Shown: positions 37,772 to 47,135 of the stretch, piece after piece
Layout: each line of letters opens with the position of its first letter
How positions within the stretch are numbered: the first letter of the stretch is position 1
NCBI RefSeq assembly: GCF_026625825.1
Contig: NZ_CP113065.1
Span: forward strand, 3,277,501 to 3,341,500
Direction: 5' to 3'
Length of the DNA: 64,000 nt
From: Pseudoxanthomonas sp. SL93
GTDB lineage: Bacteria; Pseudomonadota; Gammaproteobacteria; Xanthomonadales; Xanthomonadaceae
Position numbers and translations under genes: made by a program
Notes under the pieces: model-generated
What the model was told of the DNA's origin: nothing
The model's database searches: none
Seen by the model: the letters and a program-made list of their open reading frames with translations, nothing else

Positions 37772-39061
37772 ATGGTGCGCCGGATGTCCGAGTTCCCGAG
37801 CTTCCTGCAGAGACGCAACACGATGGTTTCATGGATGAACAAGCGCCAGCCGGTCGCACGGGGCCTCATGTGGCTGGCAGCCTTCAGCGCTGCCGCGTGC
37901 CTGGTGGTACCCAAGGGATTGGCACTGTTCGCGGCCTGCCTGTTGCTGGCTACCCTGTTGGTGCCGGATGCCATCGTATTCGCGCTGCGCCACGCCACGC
38001 CTGCCATCCGGTGGTTGCTGGCCATGGTGGCGCTGGTCCTGACGGTGGCGATCGCCTCCATGGTGTATGCCGGACAGGGCTGGCATGTACTCGACAATCC
38101 TTCCCGTCTGCTGCTGATCCCCTGGGGTGCATGCCTGGCCTGGGCGATCCGGCTGCCGCGGCGCGCCTTGTGGTACGGCGCACTGGTGGGCCTGCTGGTC
38201 GCATTCATCGTGGCGACGGTCCAGTTGGCCGGGGGCACCGCGCGTGCCGATGCAGGCACCAATCCCATTGTCTTCGCCAATGCGGTGCTGGTGCTGCTGG
38301 TGCTGGCGGTGTTCTGCCGTCCGTTGGGGCGCGATCCGCGCGTGCTGGCGGTGCTGACGATCGCCCTCGTGCTGGGCGCGGTAACGATCGTGCTGAGTGG
38401 CAGCCGGGGTGCGCTGCCTGGGCTGGGGCTGGTGCTGCTCATCGTGCTGGTGGGGGGCGATGCACGCCGGCGCTGGCTGCGCCTGGGCATGGCGGTCAGT
38501 GCCGTCGTCCTGCTGTTCGTCATGCTGTGGAGCATTCCGTGGCTGTCCGCCCAGACCCGGTTGGACGCGGTGCATTCCGATTGGGATGGCTATGCACAGG
38601 GACAGGTGGACACGCCGATCGGGGCACGCCTGGCACTGCTGTCGCTGGCCGGCGACGCCTTCCTGCGGGCACCGTGGACCGGGGTCGGCATTGACGGGTT
38701 CGGCCAGGAAGTGGACCGGGCTTCCTACTGCCAGGCAGCCCCACGGCACCTGTGCGATCTGGCGCACGCCCACAACGACATCGCCCAGTGGGCGGCGACG
38801 ATGGGCGTACCGGGCCTGCTGGCGTTGCTGGCGATCTACTTCGTCCCCCTCGCCATCGCCGCCCGGCAGCTGTCCCGCAAGCCGCCGTCGTCGCCGGTCG
38901 GGGCGGCCTGGGCTGCAGGGGTGATGGTGGTGGTCTATCTGCTGTCAGGCCTGACCCAGTCGATGTTCGCGCATGCGATGACCACCAGTGCCTACGCGGT
39001 GTTCATTGGTCTGCTGCTCGGCATCGCCTTGAGGGAAACGGAAGCGTCCCGCGACCGTTGA
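37772..39061 (+). CDS. O-antigen ligase / Wzy-like membrane protein (WaaL-like)
   Basis: 429 aa with about ten TM helices and a Wzy_C-type signature. The large periplasmic loop lies at about residues 255-335 with GARLALLSLAGDAFLRAPWT, GVGIDGFGQ and LAHAHNDIAQWAATMGVPGL. The conserved H.HND and Arg near SGSRGALPGLGL are as in O-antigen ligases. WaaL joins undecaprenyl-linked polymer to the lipid A core in the periplasm. WaaL and Wzy polymerases are hard to separate by sequence; location beside core glycosyltransferases favours WaaL. The start is uncertain: ATGs at 37772, 37784, 37823 and 37835 all lack good Shine-Dalgarno sites. Confidence 0.75.
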   Translation: MVRRMSEFPSFLQRRNTMVSWMNKRQPVARGLMWLAAFSAAACLVVPKGLALFAACLLLATLLVPDAIVFALRHATPAIRWLLAMVALVLTVAIASMVYAGQGWHVLDNPSRLLLIPWGACLAWAIRLPRRALWYGALVGLLVAFIVATVQLAGGTARADAGTNPIVFANAVLVLLVLAVFCRPLGRDPRVLAVLTIALVLGAVTIVLSGSRGALPGLGLVLLIVLVGGDARRRWLRLGMAVSAVVLLFVMLWSIPWLSAQTRLDAVHSDWDGYAQGQVDTPIGARLALLSLAGDAFLRAPWTGVGIDGFGQEVDRASYCQAAPRHLCDLAHAHNDIAQWAATMGVPGLLALLAIYFVPLAIAARQLSRKPPSSPVGAAWAAGVMVVVYLLSGLTQSMFAHAMTTSAYAVFIGLLLGIALRETEASRDR

Positions 39062-39255
39062 GGCGGTCGGAAAGCGCCACCCCGGGCTGGGGTAGACCAC
39101 CCGGAATGAGATGGGCACCGCGTTTCTGCGCGTGAATGTGAATCGTCGTGGAACCGTTTCTCCGTATCCGGCGCTGCCTCACATTCGAGTCAGAAAGCCG
39201 TCCCTACAATCGCGCCGCTCCGACCCCCTCCCCACCTGCCGGCGACTCCCTGCCC

Positions 39256-40317
39256 ATGCTGCGCGTCAACCTGATTGCATGGGACAACGGCGTTGGCCTG
39301 AGCCGCGACCTGCGGCTGATCGCCACGGTACTCCGGGACGCCGGCATGAGTGTGGACATCCAGCCGGGCCAGGGGCGCGGCAAGTTGCGCAAGTGGTTCG
39401 GGCCCTGGGCGCGTCGCCTGCGGATCGGTTGGCATCGGCTGCGGCGGCGACCGCGCTTCGACCTGAACCTGATGCTGGAACACATCCGCCCCGAGCTGCT
39501 CGGGGCCGCGCACTGCAACGCTTTCATCCCCAATCCGGAGTGGTGCCTGCCGCGCGACGTGAAGCGCCTCAAGCGCATGGACCACGTGCTGGCCAAGACA
39601 GACCATGCCGTCGACATTTTCGGGCACCGGGGGTGTCGCGTGGCACCCATCGGCTTCACCAGCGTCGATCGCCATGACGCCGGGGTGCCCAGGCAGCGTA
39701 CCTTCTTCCATCTGGCCGGGCGCAGCAGTGCCAAGCGCACCAGGCTGGTACTGGAAACCTGGGCGCGCCATCCCGAATGGCCCACCCTGACGGTGGTGCA
39801 GCACCCGCACAAGGCACGCTACCGTCCCGTAGCGGCCAATATCGTGCATCGCATCGACTATGTCGACGACGCGGAACTGCAGCAGCTGCAGAACGAAAAC
39901 CTGTTCCATCTGTGTCCATCGGAAACCGAAGGGTTCGGCCACTACCTGGTCGAAGCGCTCAGCGTGGGCGCGGTGACGCTGACCACGGATGCCGAACCGA
40001 TGAACGAACTGGTCACGCCCGAGCGCGGATTGCTGATCCCGTTCGCGACCACGCAGCCACAGCAGCTCGCCACGCGCTACCAGATCGATGCCGATGCGCT
40101 CGAGGCGGCCGTTGAAGCGGCGCTGGCCTTGAGTGACGAGGACATCGCCGCCCGATCCCAGGCGGCACGGGCGTTTTTCCTGGACAACGATGCCGCGTTC
40201 CGCGGCCGGCTGGTGGAAGCGGTCGCAGCGGCAGCCAGGCGTCCGGACATGCTGGGCGCAGGCGTCCGAGCGACGACGGGTGCCGGCTTGCAGCCACAGG
40301 TTGCCCCGACGGCCTGA
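39256..40317 (+). CDS. Glycosyltransferase, GT4/GT1-like
   Basis: 353 aa, GT-B fold by motif. The C-terminal half carries the retaining-transferase signature CPSETEGFGHYLVEALSVGAV (marker ETEGFGHYLVEALSVG), followed by TTDAEPMNELVTPERGLLIP. The N-terminal domain (MLRVNLIAWDNGVGLSRDLR) resembles acceptor domains. Probably transfers a sugar in LPS core or O-chain synthesis. The start at MLRVNLI is chosen over an upstream in-frame start because the extra 36 residues look non-coding. 194 nt after the ligase gene. Confidence 0.82.
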   Translation: MLRVNLIAWDNGVGLSRDLRLIATVLRDAGMSVDIQPGQGRGKLRKWFGPWARRLRIGWHRLRRRPRFDLNLMLEHIRPELLGAAHCNAFIPNPEWCLPRDVKRLKRMDHVLAKTDHAVDIFGHRGCRVAPIGFTSVDRHDAGVPRQRTFFHLAGRSSAKRTRLVLETWARHPEWPTLTVVQHPHKARYRPVAANIVHRIDYVDDAELQQLQNENLFHLCPSETEGFGHYLVEALSVGAVTLTTDAEPMNELVTPERGLLIPFATTQPQQLATRYQIDADALEAAVEAALALSDEDIAARSQAARAFFLDNDAAFRGRLVEAVAAAARRPDMLGAGVRATTGAGLQPQVAPTA

Positions 40318-40381
40318 CGCGTCGCCCGCCGGGCGGCCGCTGCATGGAAGCCACGCGTGTGCGATGGCTTAGAATCCCGCC

Positions 40382-41200
40382 ATGCCGCTCTTGCCGATTT
40401 CCCTGGTCGTCATCACCCACAACGAAGCCGCCAGGATCGGGCGGTGCCTGGACAGCGTGCCATTCGCAGCCGAAAAGCTGGTGGTGGACAGTGGCAGCAC
40501 GGACGACACGCGCGCCGTCGCGCAGGCCCACGGCGCACGCGTCGTGCACCAGGACTGGCTGGGCTTCGGCCCGCAGCGCAATGCCGCCTCCACCCATGCC
40601 GCCCATGACTGGATCCTGGTGCTGGATGCGGATGAATTCCTTTCGGAAGAACTGGCCCGTCAACTCGAGGTCGGCCTGCCCGCGCTGATGGCGTCGTCGC
40701 GCGCGGGCGCGTGGCTGCGTCGCCGTACCTGGTTCATGGGCGCGCCGATGCGCTGGTACCGGCCGATGGTCGGCGAACGCTCGGCGCGCATCTACCACCG
40801 CGACCGCGCGCGCTGGTCCGACGCGCGCGTGCATGAATCCCTGCGTTTCCAAGGGGAGACCATCGAGTTCAAGGCGCCGTTCAACCATCTGCACAACCCC
40901 ACGCTGGTGCACAAGCAGCTGAAAGTGCTGCGCTACTCCGAACTGAAGACGCGCGACTGGTACGAACGCCGCCGGCCTGTCCGCATGTGGATGAGTCCGC
41001 TGGTCTTTTTCGCCGCGTTCGTGAAGGACTACGTCATCCGGCTGGGCATGCTGGACGGCTGGCGTGGCTTCGTCATTTCGCAACTCGGTGCCAGCTATGC
41101 CATCTACAAGCGCATGCGCTACTACGAGATGACCCGCAACCCGCACTCGCGCGAGCTGGCGCGGCAGGAACTGGTCAAGCACGGGCTGGAGCGCGAATGA
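40382..41200 (+). CDS. Glycosyltransferase family 2, WaaE/KdtX-like
   Basis: 272 aa. N-terminal GT2 domain: ISLVVITHNEAARIGRCLDS, VDSGSTDDT, DxD-type LVLDADEFLS. A downstream block (ARIYHRDRARWSDARVHESL, GETIEFKAPFNHLHN) is typical of the WaaE branch, which adds a beta-1,4-glucose to heptose I of the LPS core. A hydrophobic segment near the C-terminus (LVFFAAFVKDYVIRLGML) fits membrane association. Its stop overlaps the next ATG. A paralogue is encoded at 44255-45004 on the other strand. Confidence 0.85.
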   Translation: MPLLPISLVVITHNEAARIGRCLDSVPFAAEKLVVDSGSTDDTRAVAQAHGARVVHQDWLGFGPQRNAASTHAAHDWILVLDADEFLSEELARQLEVGLPALMASSRAGAWLRRRTWFMGAPMRWYRPMVGERSARIYHRDRARWSDARVHESLRFQGETIEFKAPFNHLHNPTLVHKQLKVLRYSELKTRDWYERRRPVRMWMSPLVFFAAFVKDYVIRLGMLDGWRGFVISQLGASYAIYKRMRYYEMTRNPHSRELARQELVKHGLERE

Positions 41201-42258
41201 GCGGGCATGACTACCTGCTCTATGGTTCCGAGCGTTATGCATTGCCCATCCTGCAGCCCATGGCGGACGCACTGCTGCGCCAGGGGCATCGGGTGCATGC
41301 GTGGTTCGTGGAGGGCGCGGCCGGGCTGAGCCTGCCGGCGCCGGTGCGCGACATCGGCCTGCGCGAGGCCGTCGCGTTGCGGCCCCGCGCGGTCTTCAGC
41401 GCGTCCAATGAAGTGCCCGGCTTCGTCAGCGGCGCCAAGGTGCAGCTCTTCCACGGGTTCAACGTGCAGAAGCGCGACGATGCCCGCGGCCATTTCCGCA
41501 TCCGCGGCCTGTTCGATCTGTACTGCACGCAGGGGCCTGCGACCACGCGGCCGTTCCGCGAACTTCAGCAGCGGCTGGGCCACTTCGCCGTCGTCGAAAC
41601 CGGTTGGCCCAAGCTCGATCCACTGTTCCGCGACGACGGCGGGCAGGCGGCGCGGATGCGCGCAGCAGCCGATGGGCGTCCCGTGGTGCTGTCCGGGTCG
41701 ACCTTCACCGAGCGCCTGTCGGCGGCACCGCACCTGCTGCCGGTCATCGCCGACGAGATCGCGCGCGGCCGCTTCTACTGGCTGCTGACGCTGCACCCGA
41801 AATGTCCGCCTGCCCTGTTTGACAGCTACCGGGTACTGGCCGGCGCGAATGCGTGCTTCGTGGAGCCCGAACAGCTGGTGACCGCCGAGCGTGCCGCGGA
41901 CGTGCTGGTCGCCGACACCAGCTCGATCGTGTCGGAAATGCTGGCCCAGGCCAAGCCGGTGGTGACGTTCCGCAACCGCGCGCCGAAACCACACATGCTC
42001 GACTTCACCGATCCCGCCGCATTGCCGGCAATGCTGGACCAGGCATTCGCACCGGACGAGGCGCTTCGTGCACGCATCTCGGCCTATGCCGACGAGATCC
42101 ATCCCTATCGCGACGGCCTGTCGTCCGAACGGGTCATCGAGGCCACCGAGGCGCTGCTGGCGGGCCGGCTGGGCGCGTTGAAGCGCAAGCCGCTCGCCGC
42201 CGCCTGGCGGAACCTGCAGATAAGGCATGCGCTGGGGTACTGGGGGCCGGGTGCGTGA
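41197..42258 (+). CDS. CDP-glycerol glycerophosphotransferase-like protein
   Basis: 353 aa. The C-terminal half has the Glyphos_transf pattern: GWPKLDPLF, HPKCPPALFDSYRVL, AADVLVADTSSIVSEMLAQA and KPVVTFRNRAPKPHMLDF. In Gram-positive bacteria these enzymes polymerise or prime teichoic acids; in Gram-negatives relatives modify capsule or LPS with glycerol phosphate. The N-terminus (DYLLYGSERYALPILQPMAD) is a GT-B-like half. ATG overlaps the previous stop, so it belongs to the same operon. Donor and acceptor are unknown. Confidence 0.78.
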   Translation: MSGHDYLLYGSERYALPILQPMADALLRQGHRVHAWFVEGAAGLSLPAPVRDIGLREAVALRPRAVFSASNEVPGFVSGAKVQLFHGFNVQKRDDARGHFRIRGLFDLYCTQGPATTRPFRELQQRLGHFAVVETGWPKLDPLFRDDGGQAARMRAAADGRPVVLSGSTFTERLSAAPHLLPVIADEIARGRFYWLLTLHPKCPPALFDSYRVLAGANACFVEPEQLVTAERAADVLVADTSSIVSEMLAQAKPVVTFRNRAPKPHMLDFTDPAALPAMLDQAFAPDEALRARISAYADEIHPYRDGLSSERVIEATEALLAGRLGALKRKPLAAAWRNLQIRHALGYWGPGA

Positions 42259-42262
42259 GCGG

Positions 42263-43177
42263 ATGGCGACGGATGGCGATGTCCTGTCATCCCATGATTC
42301 GATAATTGGCACGGACAACCTTGGCCTGCCATCCGATCTGGGGATCACACCGGTGGAACGCGTCCTCCCGGTCTCTGTCATTGTCAGTACCTACAACGCC
42401 GAGGCCTGGCTGGAAAAGGTCCTGCACGGCTATCTGCACCAGACGTGGCCGCACTTCGAGCTGATCATTGCCGACGATGGTTCACGGCCGTCCACCCGCG
42501 CGCTGGTGGAGCGGTTCGCCGCCGGTTTCCCGGTGCCGCTGCGCCATGTCTGGCATCCGGACGAGGGATACCGGCGGCAGGAAATCCTCAACCGCGCCAT
42601 CCCGCTGGCCGCACACGACTACCTGCTGTTCACCGATGGTGACTGCATACCACGCAGGGATTTCGTGCAGGTGCACGCGCGACTGGCCGAGCCGGGGCGT
42701 TTCCTGTCCGGGGGTTACTGCAAGCTGGGGATGGCGGTGAGCGAGGCGATCGAGGCCGACGATATCCGCGCGGGACGCTGCTTCGACCTGGGGTGGCTGC
42801 GTACGCGCGAGCAGCCGGGATTCTCGAACACGATGAAACTGGGGGCGGGCCGCGTGGCGGCGCTGCTGGACCACGTCACGCCCGCGCGCGCGACGTTCAA
42901 CAACTGCAATTCATCGGTGTGGAAGGCGGACCTGCTGGCGGTCAACGGCTACGACGAGCGCATGAAGTACGGCGGGCCGGATCGCGAACTCGGCGAACGC
43001 CTGGAGAACCGCGGCATCCGGGGCAAGCAGATCCGGCACCGCGCGGTCTGCGTGCACCTGGATCACGCCCGCGCCTACAAGACGCAGGAGTCCCTGCAGC
43101 GCAACCGCGAGATCCGCGCGCAGACCCGTGCCACGCGCGCCACGTGGACCGCTTACGGCATCAGCAAGTCGACCTGA
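42263..43177 (+). CDS. Glycosyltransferase family 2 (chondroitin-synthase-like C-terminus)
   Basis: 304 aa from ATG 42263; the conserved part begins about VLPVSVIVSTYNAEAWLEKV. GT2 features: IIADDGSRPSTR, LFTDGDCIPRRDFV (DxD), and the Glyco_tranf_2_7-type C-terminus KYGGPDRELGERLENRGIRG. It probably adds a sugar to a surface glycan. Starts at 42227 (inside the previous gene) or later are possible. The last 25 bases overlap the 3' end of the convergent GT9 gene. Confidence 0.8.
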   Translation: MATDGDVLSSHDSIIGTDNLGLPSDLGITPVERVLPVSVIVSTYNAEAWLEKVLHGYLHQTWPHFELIIADDGSRPSTRALVERFAAGFPVPLRHVWHPDEGYRRQEILNRAIPLAAHDYLLFTDGDCIPRRDFVQVHARLAEPGRFLSGGYCKLGMAVSEAIEADDIRAGRCFDLGWLRTREQPGFSNTMKLGAGRVAALLDHVTPARATFNNCNSSVWKADLLAVNGYDERMKYGGPDRELGERLENRGIRGKQIRHRAVCVHLDHARAYKTQESLQRNREIRAQTRATRATWTAYGISKST

Positions 43178-44211
43178 GGCCGTACCGGCAGCCGGCGCCA
43201 GGCGGCCACCACGTCCGCCACGGGGATGTCCCGCACGCGACTGGCTTCTCCCTTCTCGCCACCCAGGACGTGGATGGGCCCCGGTCCGATGGGGCGCCAC
43301 TTCTCCGGCGACGCCGCGCCGAACATCACCACCAGTGGGCAGGCGAGTGCGGCAGCGGCGTGGGCCGGGCCGGTGTCCACCGACACCAGGCTGTGCGCCT
43401 GCTGGAGCAGCGCCAACAGGCGCGGTACCGGCAGTTCGCGCGCCGCGTTGAACATGCGCGCATCCTTGCCGGCCGCGTCACGGATTTCTTCCAGCACGCC
43501 ATGTTCGGCCGGCGAGCCGCACAGCACGATCTTCGTGAGCGGCTGTTCCTGCCAGATCGCGTCGGCGACCGCCGCCCACGATGCGGGGGGCCAGTACTTG
43601 GGGTGCGACGAGGTCGCGATGTTGCCGCGCTTGTGGGTGCGCTTGTTGCCAGGCTGGAACAGCACCACCGGTCCTTCCAGCCGATTGACCGTGCGCCATG
43701 ACGCCAGGTCGCGCCGGTCGTCGTCGGTCACGTGCAGCAGGGGGAAGCGGAAGACGCCCGGGTCCGGCACCTCGCGCGTCGGGTAGGGCTGCATCGGGTC
43801 GCGCATGCCCATCTGCAACCAGCGGTCCGGCCACAGGTGCAGGCCCGCCCTCGCGACGTCGTCGGGCGAGGGCCGGTGCACGATGTCCTCTGGCGGAATC
43901 CCCGCCCGCGCCACCAACGCCAGCATCGCCGGGTTGCTGTCGCAGCAGTAGACCGGGCCGCGCCCGCGCTTCTTCAGCCAGTGCACCAGCGCCCACTGGC
44001 TGGGACACAACCAGTAAGGCGTGTTGCGGCTGGTGATCAGCTGCAGGCGGCCCACTGCCGGCTCGCGCTCCAGGAGCGGTCGCGTCCAGTCGCCCGCTCC
44101 CACCACGTCGATCTTCTCGCCGTAGCGTGCATGCAACAGGCGGAGGATCGGGGTCAGCAGGACCACGTCGCCCAGCGCACCGCAGCGGATCACCAGTGGA
44201 CGCGCACTCAT
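43153..44211 (-). CDS. Glycosyltransferase family 9 (LPS heptosyltransferase-like)
   Basis: 352 aa. GT9 pattern: MSARPLVIRCGALGDVVLLT at the N-terminus, a middle NKRTHKRGNIATSSHPKYWP, and the C-terminal donor site SLVSVDTGPAHAAAALACPL with VMFGAASPEKWRPIGPG. Related to WaaC/WaaF/WaaQ, which transfer ADP-heptose to the LPS inner core; the exact step is not decidable. Leftward operon with the GT2 gene upstream (43 nt apart). Confidence 0.87.
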   Translation of the reverse strand: MSARPLVIRCGALGDVVLLTPILRLLHARYGEKIDVVGAGDWTRPLLEREPAVGRLQLITSRNTPYWLCPSQWALVHWLKKRGRGPVYCCDSNPAMLALVARAGIPPEDIVHRPSPDDVARAGLHLWPDRWLQMGMRDPMQPYPTREVPDPGVFRFPLLHVTDDDRRDLASWRTVNRLEGPVVLFQPGNKRTHKRGNIATSSHPKYWPPASWAAVADAIWQEQPLTKIVLCGSPAEHGVLEEIRDAAGKDARMFNAARELPVPRLLALLQQAHSLVSVDTGPAHAAAALACPLVVMFGAASPEKWRPIGPGPIHVLGGEKGEASRVRDIPVADVVAAWRRLPVRPQVDLLMP

Positions 44212-44254
44212 GCGGCACAGCCCTGCAGGGCGAAGGCATCAGGAATCAGGGTCA

Positions 44255-45004
44255 TCATGTCGGCCTTCCGAGTGCGTGCAGGTGCTGGTACTTCTCTATC
44301 ACGGCGCGTGCGTGGCTGGCGTGGAAGAGCCAACCCTCGCGCCCGTCCCGCCACGCCGCGCGCAGCACATACATCTTGAGCCAGTAGGCCGCGGCGTGTG
44401 TCCACGGACTCATGCGCCCGCAGCGCTTGCCGTCGGCATGGCGCTGCTCGGCCCAGAGCCGGGCATAGCGGCTGTTCTTGGCGCGGTGCGCCTGCAGCGA
44501 GCGGGCTGTGTTGTGCTCGATGACCGCTTCGCACGCCGCCACGCGCTTGCCGCGCAGGTCGGGACGTTCGTGCACGCGCATGGGCAGGTAGCGATGGTCC
44601 GGGCGGACAAGGCGTTCGGTCCACTCATGCCCGCTCAGCCGCCTGCCCAGGAACCAGTTGCGACGGCGCAACCGCCAGACGTCGGCCTGCTCGACGCGTC
44701 CGCTGGCGAACAGCTCGCGCAGCTGTCGCGCGCCGCCCTCGGCCAGCCATTCGTCTGCATCCAGCAGCAGCAGCCACGGCTGGCGCGCGCGTGCGATGGC
44801 CTCATTCTTCTGGGCGGCAAACCCGAGCCACGCCTGGTGCTCGACCCGTGCGCCTGCGCGCCGCGCCACCTCGACGGTGTCGTCATCCGAACCGCAGTCC
44901 AGCACCAGGATCTCGCTGCAGATCTCCTGCATGGACGCGAGGCAACGACCGATGCGGTCGGCCTCGTTCCTGGTGATGACAACGCCGGAGAGGGGAAGCA
45001 GCAT
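44255..45004 (-). CDS. Glycosyltransferase family 2, WaaE-like paralogue
   Basis: 249 aa. It closely parallels the product at 40382: LSGVVITRNEADRIGRCLAS, LDCGSDDDTVEVARRAGARV, EHQAWLGFAAQKNEAIARA, LLLDADEWLA, then RYLPMRVHERPDLRG and YWLKMYVLRAAWRDGREGW. Core LPS glucosyltransferase activity is inferred from the family. The start MLLPLSG at 45004 is preferred; the longer open frame upstream is antisense-type noise within the PH-domain gene. Confidence 0.85.
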   Translation of the reverse strand: MLLPLSGVVITRNEADRIGRCLASMQEICSEILVLDCGSDDDTVEVARRAGARVEHQAWLGFAAQKNEAIARARQPWLLLLDADEWLAEGGARQLRELFASGRVEQADVWRLRRRNWFLGRRLSGHEWTERLVRPDHRYLPMRVHERPDLRGKRVAACEAVIEHNTARSLQAHRAKNSRYARLWAEQRHADGKRCGRMSPWTHAAAYWLKMYVLRAAWRDGREGWLFHASHARAVIEKYQHLHALGRPT

Positions 45005-45090
45005 GGGCAGGACCTGTTCGGTTGCCCCATTTTCGCCTGCCGGATGCGTCAGTGGCGAGACGGCGCCGCCCGTTCCGGGCCGGCCCGTCG

Positions 45091-46605
45091 TCACCAGCGC
45101 AGGCGACGATGGGCGAGGGCGGCGGACAGGCGTTGGTAAAGCGCCTGGGCTTCGGCTTCCGGCAGGAAGCGCAGGCGCAGCGGTGGCGCCAGGCCATTGG
45201 CACCCGCCGTATCCAGCCATAGCGTGGACGTGCCGCAGCGTCGGTCCAGCGGCGAACGGGTCAGTCGCAGTGCCTGCAGCTTGTCGACTTCCGCGAAGCG
45301 CCAATAGCGCGACCACCAGCCGATGCGCACGGCGACCAGGTGCTCGTCCGCGGCGTAGCCCATGCGCTGCGCGCTGCGCCAGGAGGCATAGGCGGCGAAC
45401 GCCAGCCATGCCAGCGCCAGCAACGACCATGCGCCGACATGCCACCAGGCCGTGATGCCGAGCGGAAGCACGACGACCGCAGTGGGCAGGAACAGGCGCC
45501 AGCGACTGGACGGTGGCACCCCCTTCCAGTCGTCGCGCGGCCATTGCGCGCCGGGGAGCAGGTGCCTGACCAGTGCATCGCAGGCACCGGGCGTGGCGAC
45601 GGGCGCCAGGTCCTTCAGTGCACGCTGGTCGCCCTGGTTGGCTTTCTCCGCCACGGCCGTGTCGATGCGCAGCGAGCGGCGGTGGAAGAACCGGTGCAGC
45701 ACGCCCTCGTGCAGCGTCCACGCCTGGATGCGCCGGCGCGACACGCTGGTGCGAAGTCGTGCCAGCAGGCCGCGCTCCACCATCAGCCGGCGCGCATCCT
45801 CGCTCAGTCGGAATCCGTGGAACTGCAGCAGTGCCAGCGCCACGGAGAGCAGGCGCACCAGCAGCATGGCCAGGCCCACCAGGCCGATGGCAGTGGCAGC
45901 GGTGGCCATCCAGCCCAGTTGCAGCCGATCGGCGTAGCCGAAGATTTCCCGGCCGGACTGCTTGATGGCGTCTTCAATGACATTGTCGGGCAGGACCTGC
46001 CACGCGGCGCCGAAGGCCGCCGCCACCACGATCATGCCGCGGTTGGAGATCAGTCCCAGCCGCACCACGTCGGCGGTGGACATCACCAGCAGGGTATCGT
46101 CGGGCGCCGCGTGCGCGTGCGTCGCGTCGGCCAGCGTGGCGTGTTCGCCCTGGTGGCGGACGAGATGTTCCAGTGCCAGCGCATCCGCCATGCCCAGCAC
46201 GCGCATCTGGGCTTCGGGTTTCTGGCCACCCGCGGATTCGAGGCGTACTTCGGCGACACCGAATACCCGGTGCAGCAGGGACTGGTGCACCACCACGTTG
46301 TGGATGCGCGAGAACGGAATCTCGCGCTGCGTGCGGTGCAGCCATCCCTCGCGTACGGTCAGGCCGTCGCGCCCCACCCGGTAGCGGTAGGTGAAGTACT
46401 GCACGATGGACAGCAGGACCAGCACGCCGATGCCGATGACGGGCGCGAATTCCGCCCAGAGGCCGCCACGGTCATTGCGGCCCCCGAAGATGACCAGCGC
46501 CACCAGCGGAATGATGAACTGCTTCAGCTGTTGCAGCAGCACGAACAGCCACGACCAGGCATGCAGTCGGCGCTCCGCGCCGGAAGGGTGTGCGGCGCCT
46601 TCCAT
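45091..46605 (-). CDS. Bacterial PH-domain membrane protein (YdbT-like)
   Basis: 504 aa. Three bPH_2 domains (PF03703) with interleaved TM helices, e.g. YRYRVGRDGLTVREGWLHRT and EIPFSRIHNVVVHQSLLHRV, a second unit DARRLMVERGLLARLRTSVS with RRRIQAWTLHEGVLHRFFHR, and a third near WRFAEVDKLQALRLTRSPLD. YdbT and its partner YdbS occur as adjacent genes in many bacteria; Bacillus homologues affect resistance to the bacteriocins and antibiotics. The start overlaps the stop of ydbS (TGATG). Confidence 0.85.
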   Translation of the reverse strand: MEGAAHPSGAERRLHAWSWLFVLLQQLKQFIIPLVALVIFGGRNDRGGLWAEFAPVIGIGVLVLLSIVQYFTYRYRVGRDGLTVREGWLHRTQREIPFSRIHNVVVHQSLLHRVFGVAEVRLESAGGQKPEAQMRVLGMADALALEHLVRHQGEHATLADATHAHAAPDDTLLVMSTADVVRLGLISNRGMIVVAAAFGAAWQVLPDNVIEDAIKQSGREIFGYADRLQLGWMATAATAIGLVGLAMLLVRLLSVALALLQFHGFRLSEDARRLMVERGLLARLRTSVSRRRIQAWTLHEGVLHRFFHRRSLRIDTAVAEKANQGDQRALKDLAPVATPGACDALVRHLLPGAQWPRDDWKGVPPSSRWRLFLPTAVVVLPLGITAWWHVGAWSLLALAWLAFAAYASWRSAQRMGYAADEHLVAVRIGWWSRYWRFAEVDKLQALRLTRSPLDRRCGTSTLWLDTAGANGLAPPLRLRFLPEAEAQALYQRLSAALAHRRLRW

Positions 46606-47135
46606 CACAGGGCGTCGTCGTGGTCCAGCTGGTGGGCCAGCCGGTCGCGCAGGCGTTCCGCATCGGCGGCGTCCAGCCCGGGGACGGACAGCGCGGCCAT
46701 CCTGGTGCCCGCGGTGTGCACCACCAGGGTCGACAGGGTCAGGCTGCGCTCCAGCGGACCGCGCTTCAGGTCCAGGTGCTGCACGCGCGAGAGCGGGACG
46801 AGTGTTTCGCTGCGCCACCAGTTGCCCCGCCGCAACGCGAAGCCTTCGTCATCCAGCTTCCACGCTATCCGCCGGTGCCGGCGGATGCCCACCCATGCGC
46901 CGATCACCGCACCCAGCAGGACGGCGACCGGGACGACCAGCCAGGGCGAGGCCACGTGGCTTGCCCGGCTCAGGAAGAACGACAGGAAACCGAACGGAAA
47001 CACCAGCGCCATCGCGCTGCCGAGCGCGGCCAGCGTGGCGCCGCGCGGAGGCAGCGGTTGCCAGGTGGCGCCGGCATGCAAGGCGGGTTCGGCAGCGGAC
47101 TCGCGCTGCGCTCCGGAGTCGGTTGGGATGATCAT
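46605..47135 (-). CDS. Bacterial PH-domain membrane protein (YdbS-like)
   Basis: 176 aa, partner of the next gene. Two TM helices (LGSAMALVFPFGFLSFFLSR; WLVVPVAVLLGAVIGAWVGI), then a bPH_2 domain: AWKLDDEGFALRRGNWWRSE, LVPLSRVQHLDLKRGPLERS, LTLSTLVVHTAGTRMAALSV. A DAADAERLRDRLAHQLD helix ends it. Its ATG overlaps the stop of the Sel1 gene upstream (ATGA) and its own stop overlaps the start of the YdbT-like gene, so the three are translationally linked. Confidence 0.85.
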   Translation of the reverse strand: MIIPTDSGAQRESAAEPALHAGATWQPLPPRGATLAALGSAMALVFPFGFLSFFLSRASHVASPWLVVPVAVLLGAVIGAWVGIRRHRRIAWKLDDEGFALRRGNWWRSETLVPLSRVQHLDLKRGPLERSLTLSTLVVHTAGTRMAALSVPGLDAADAERLRDRLAHQLDHDDAL

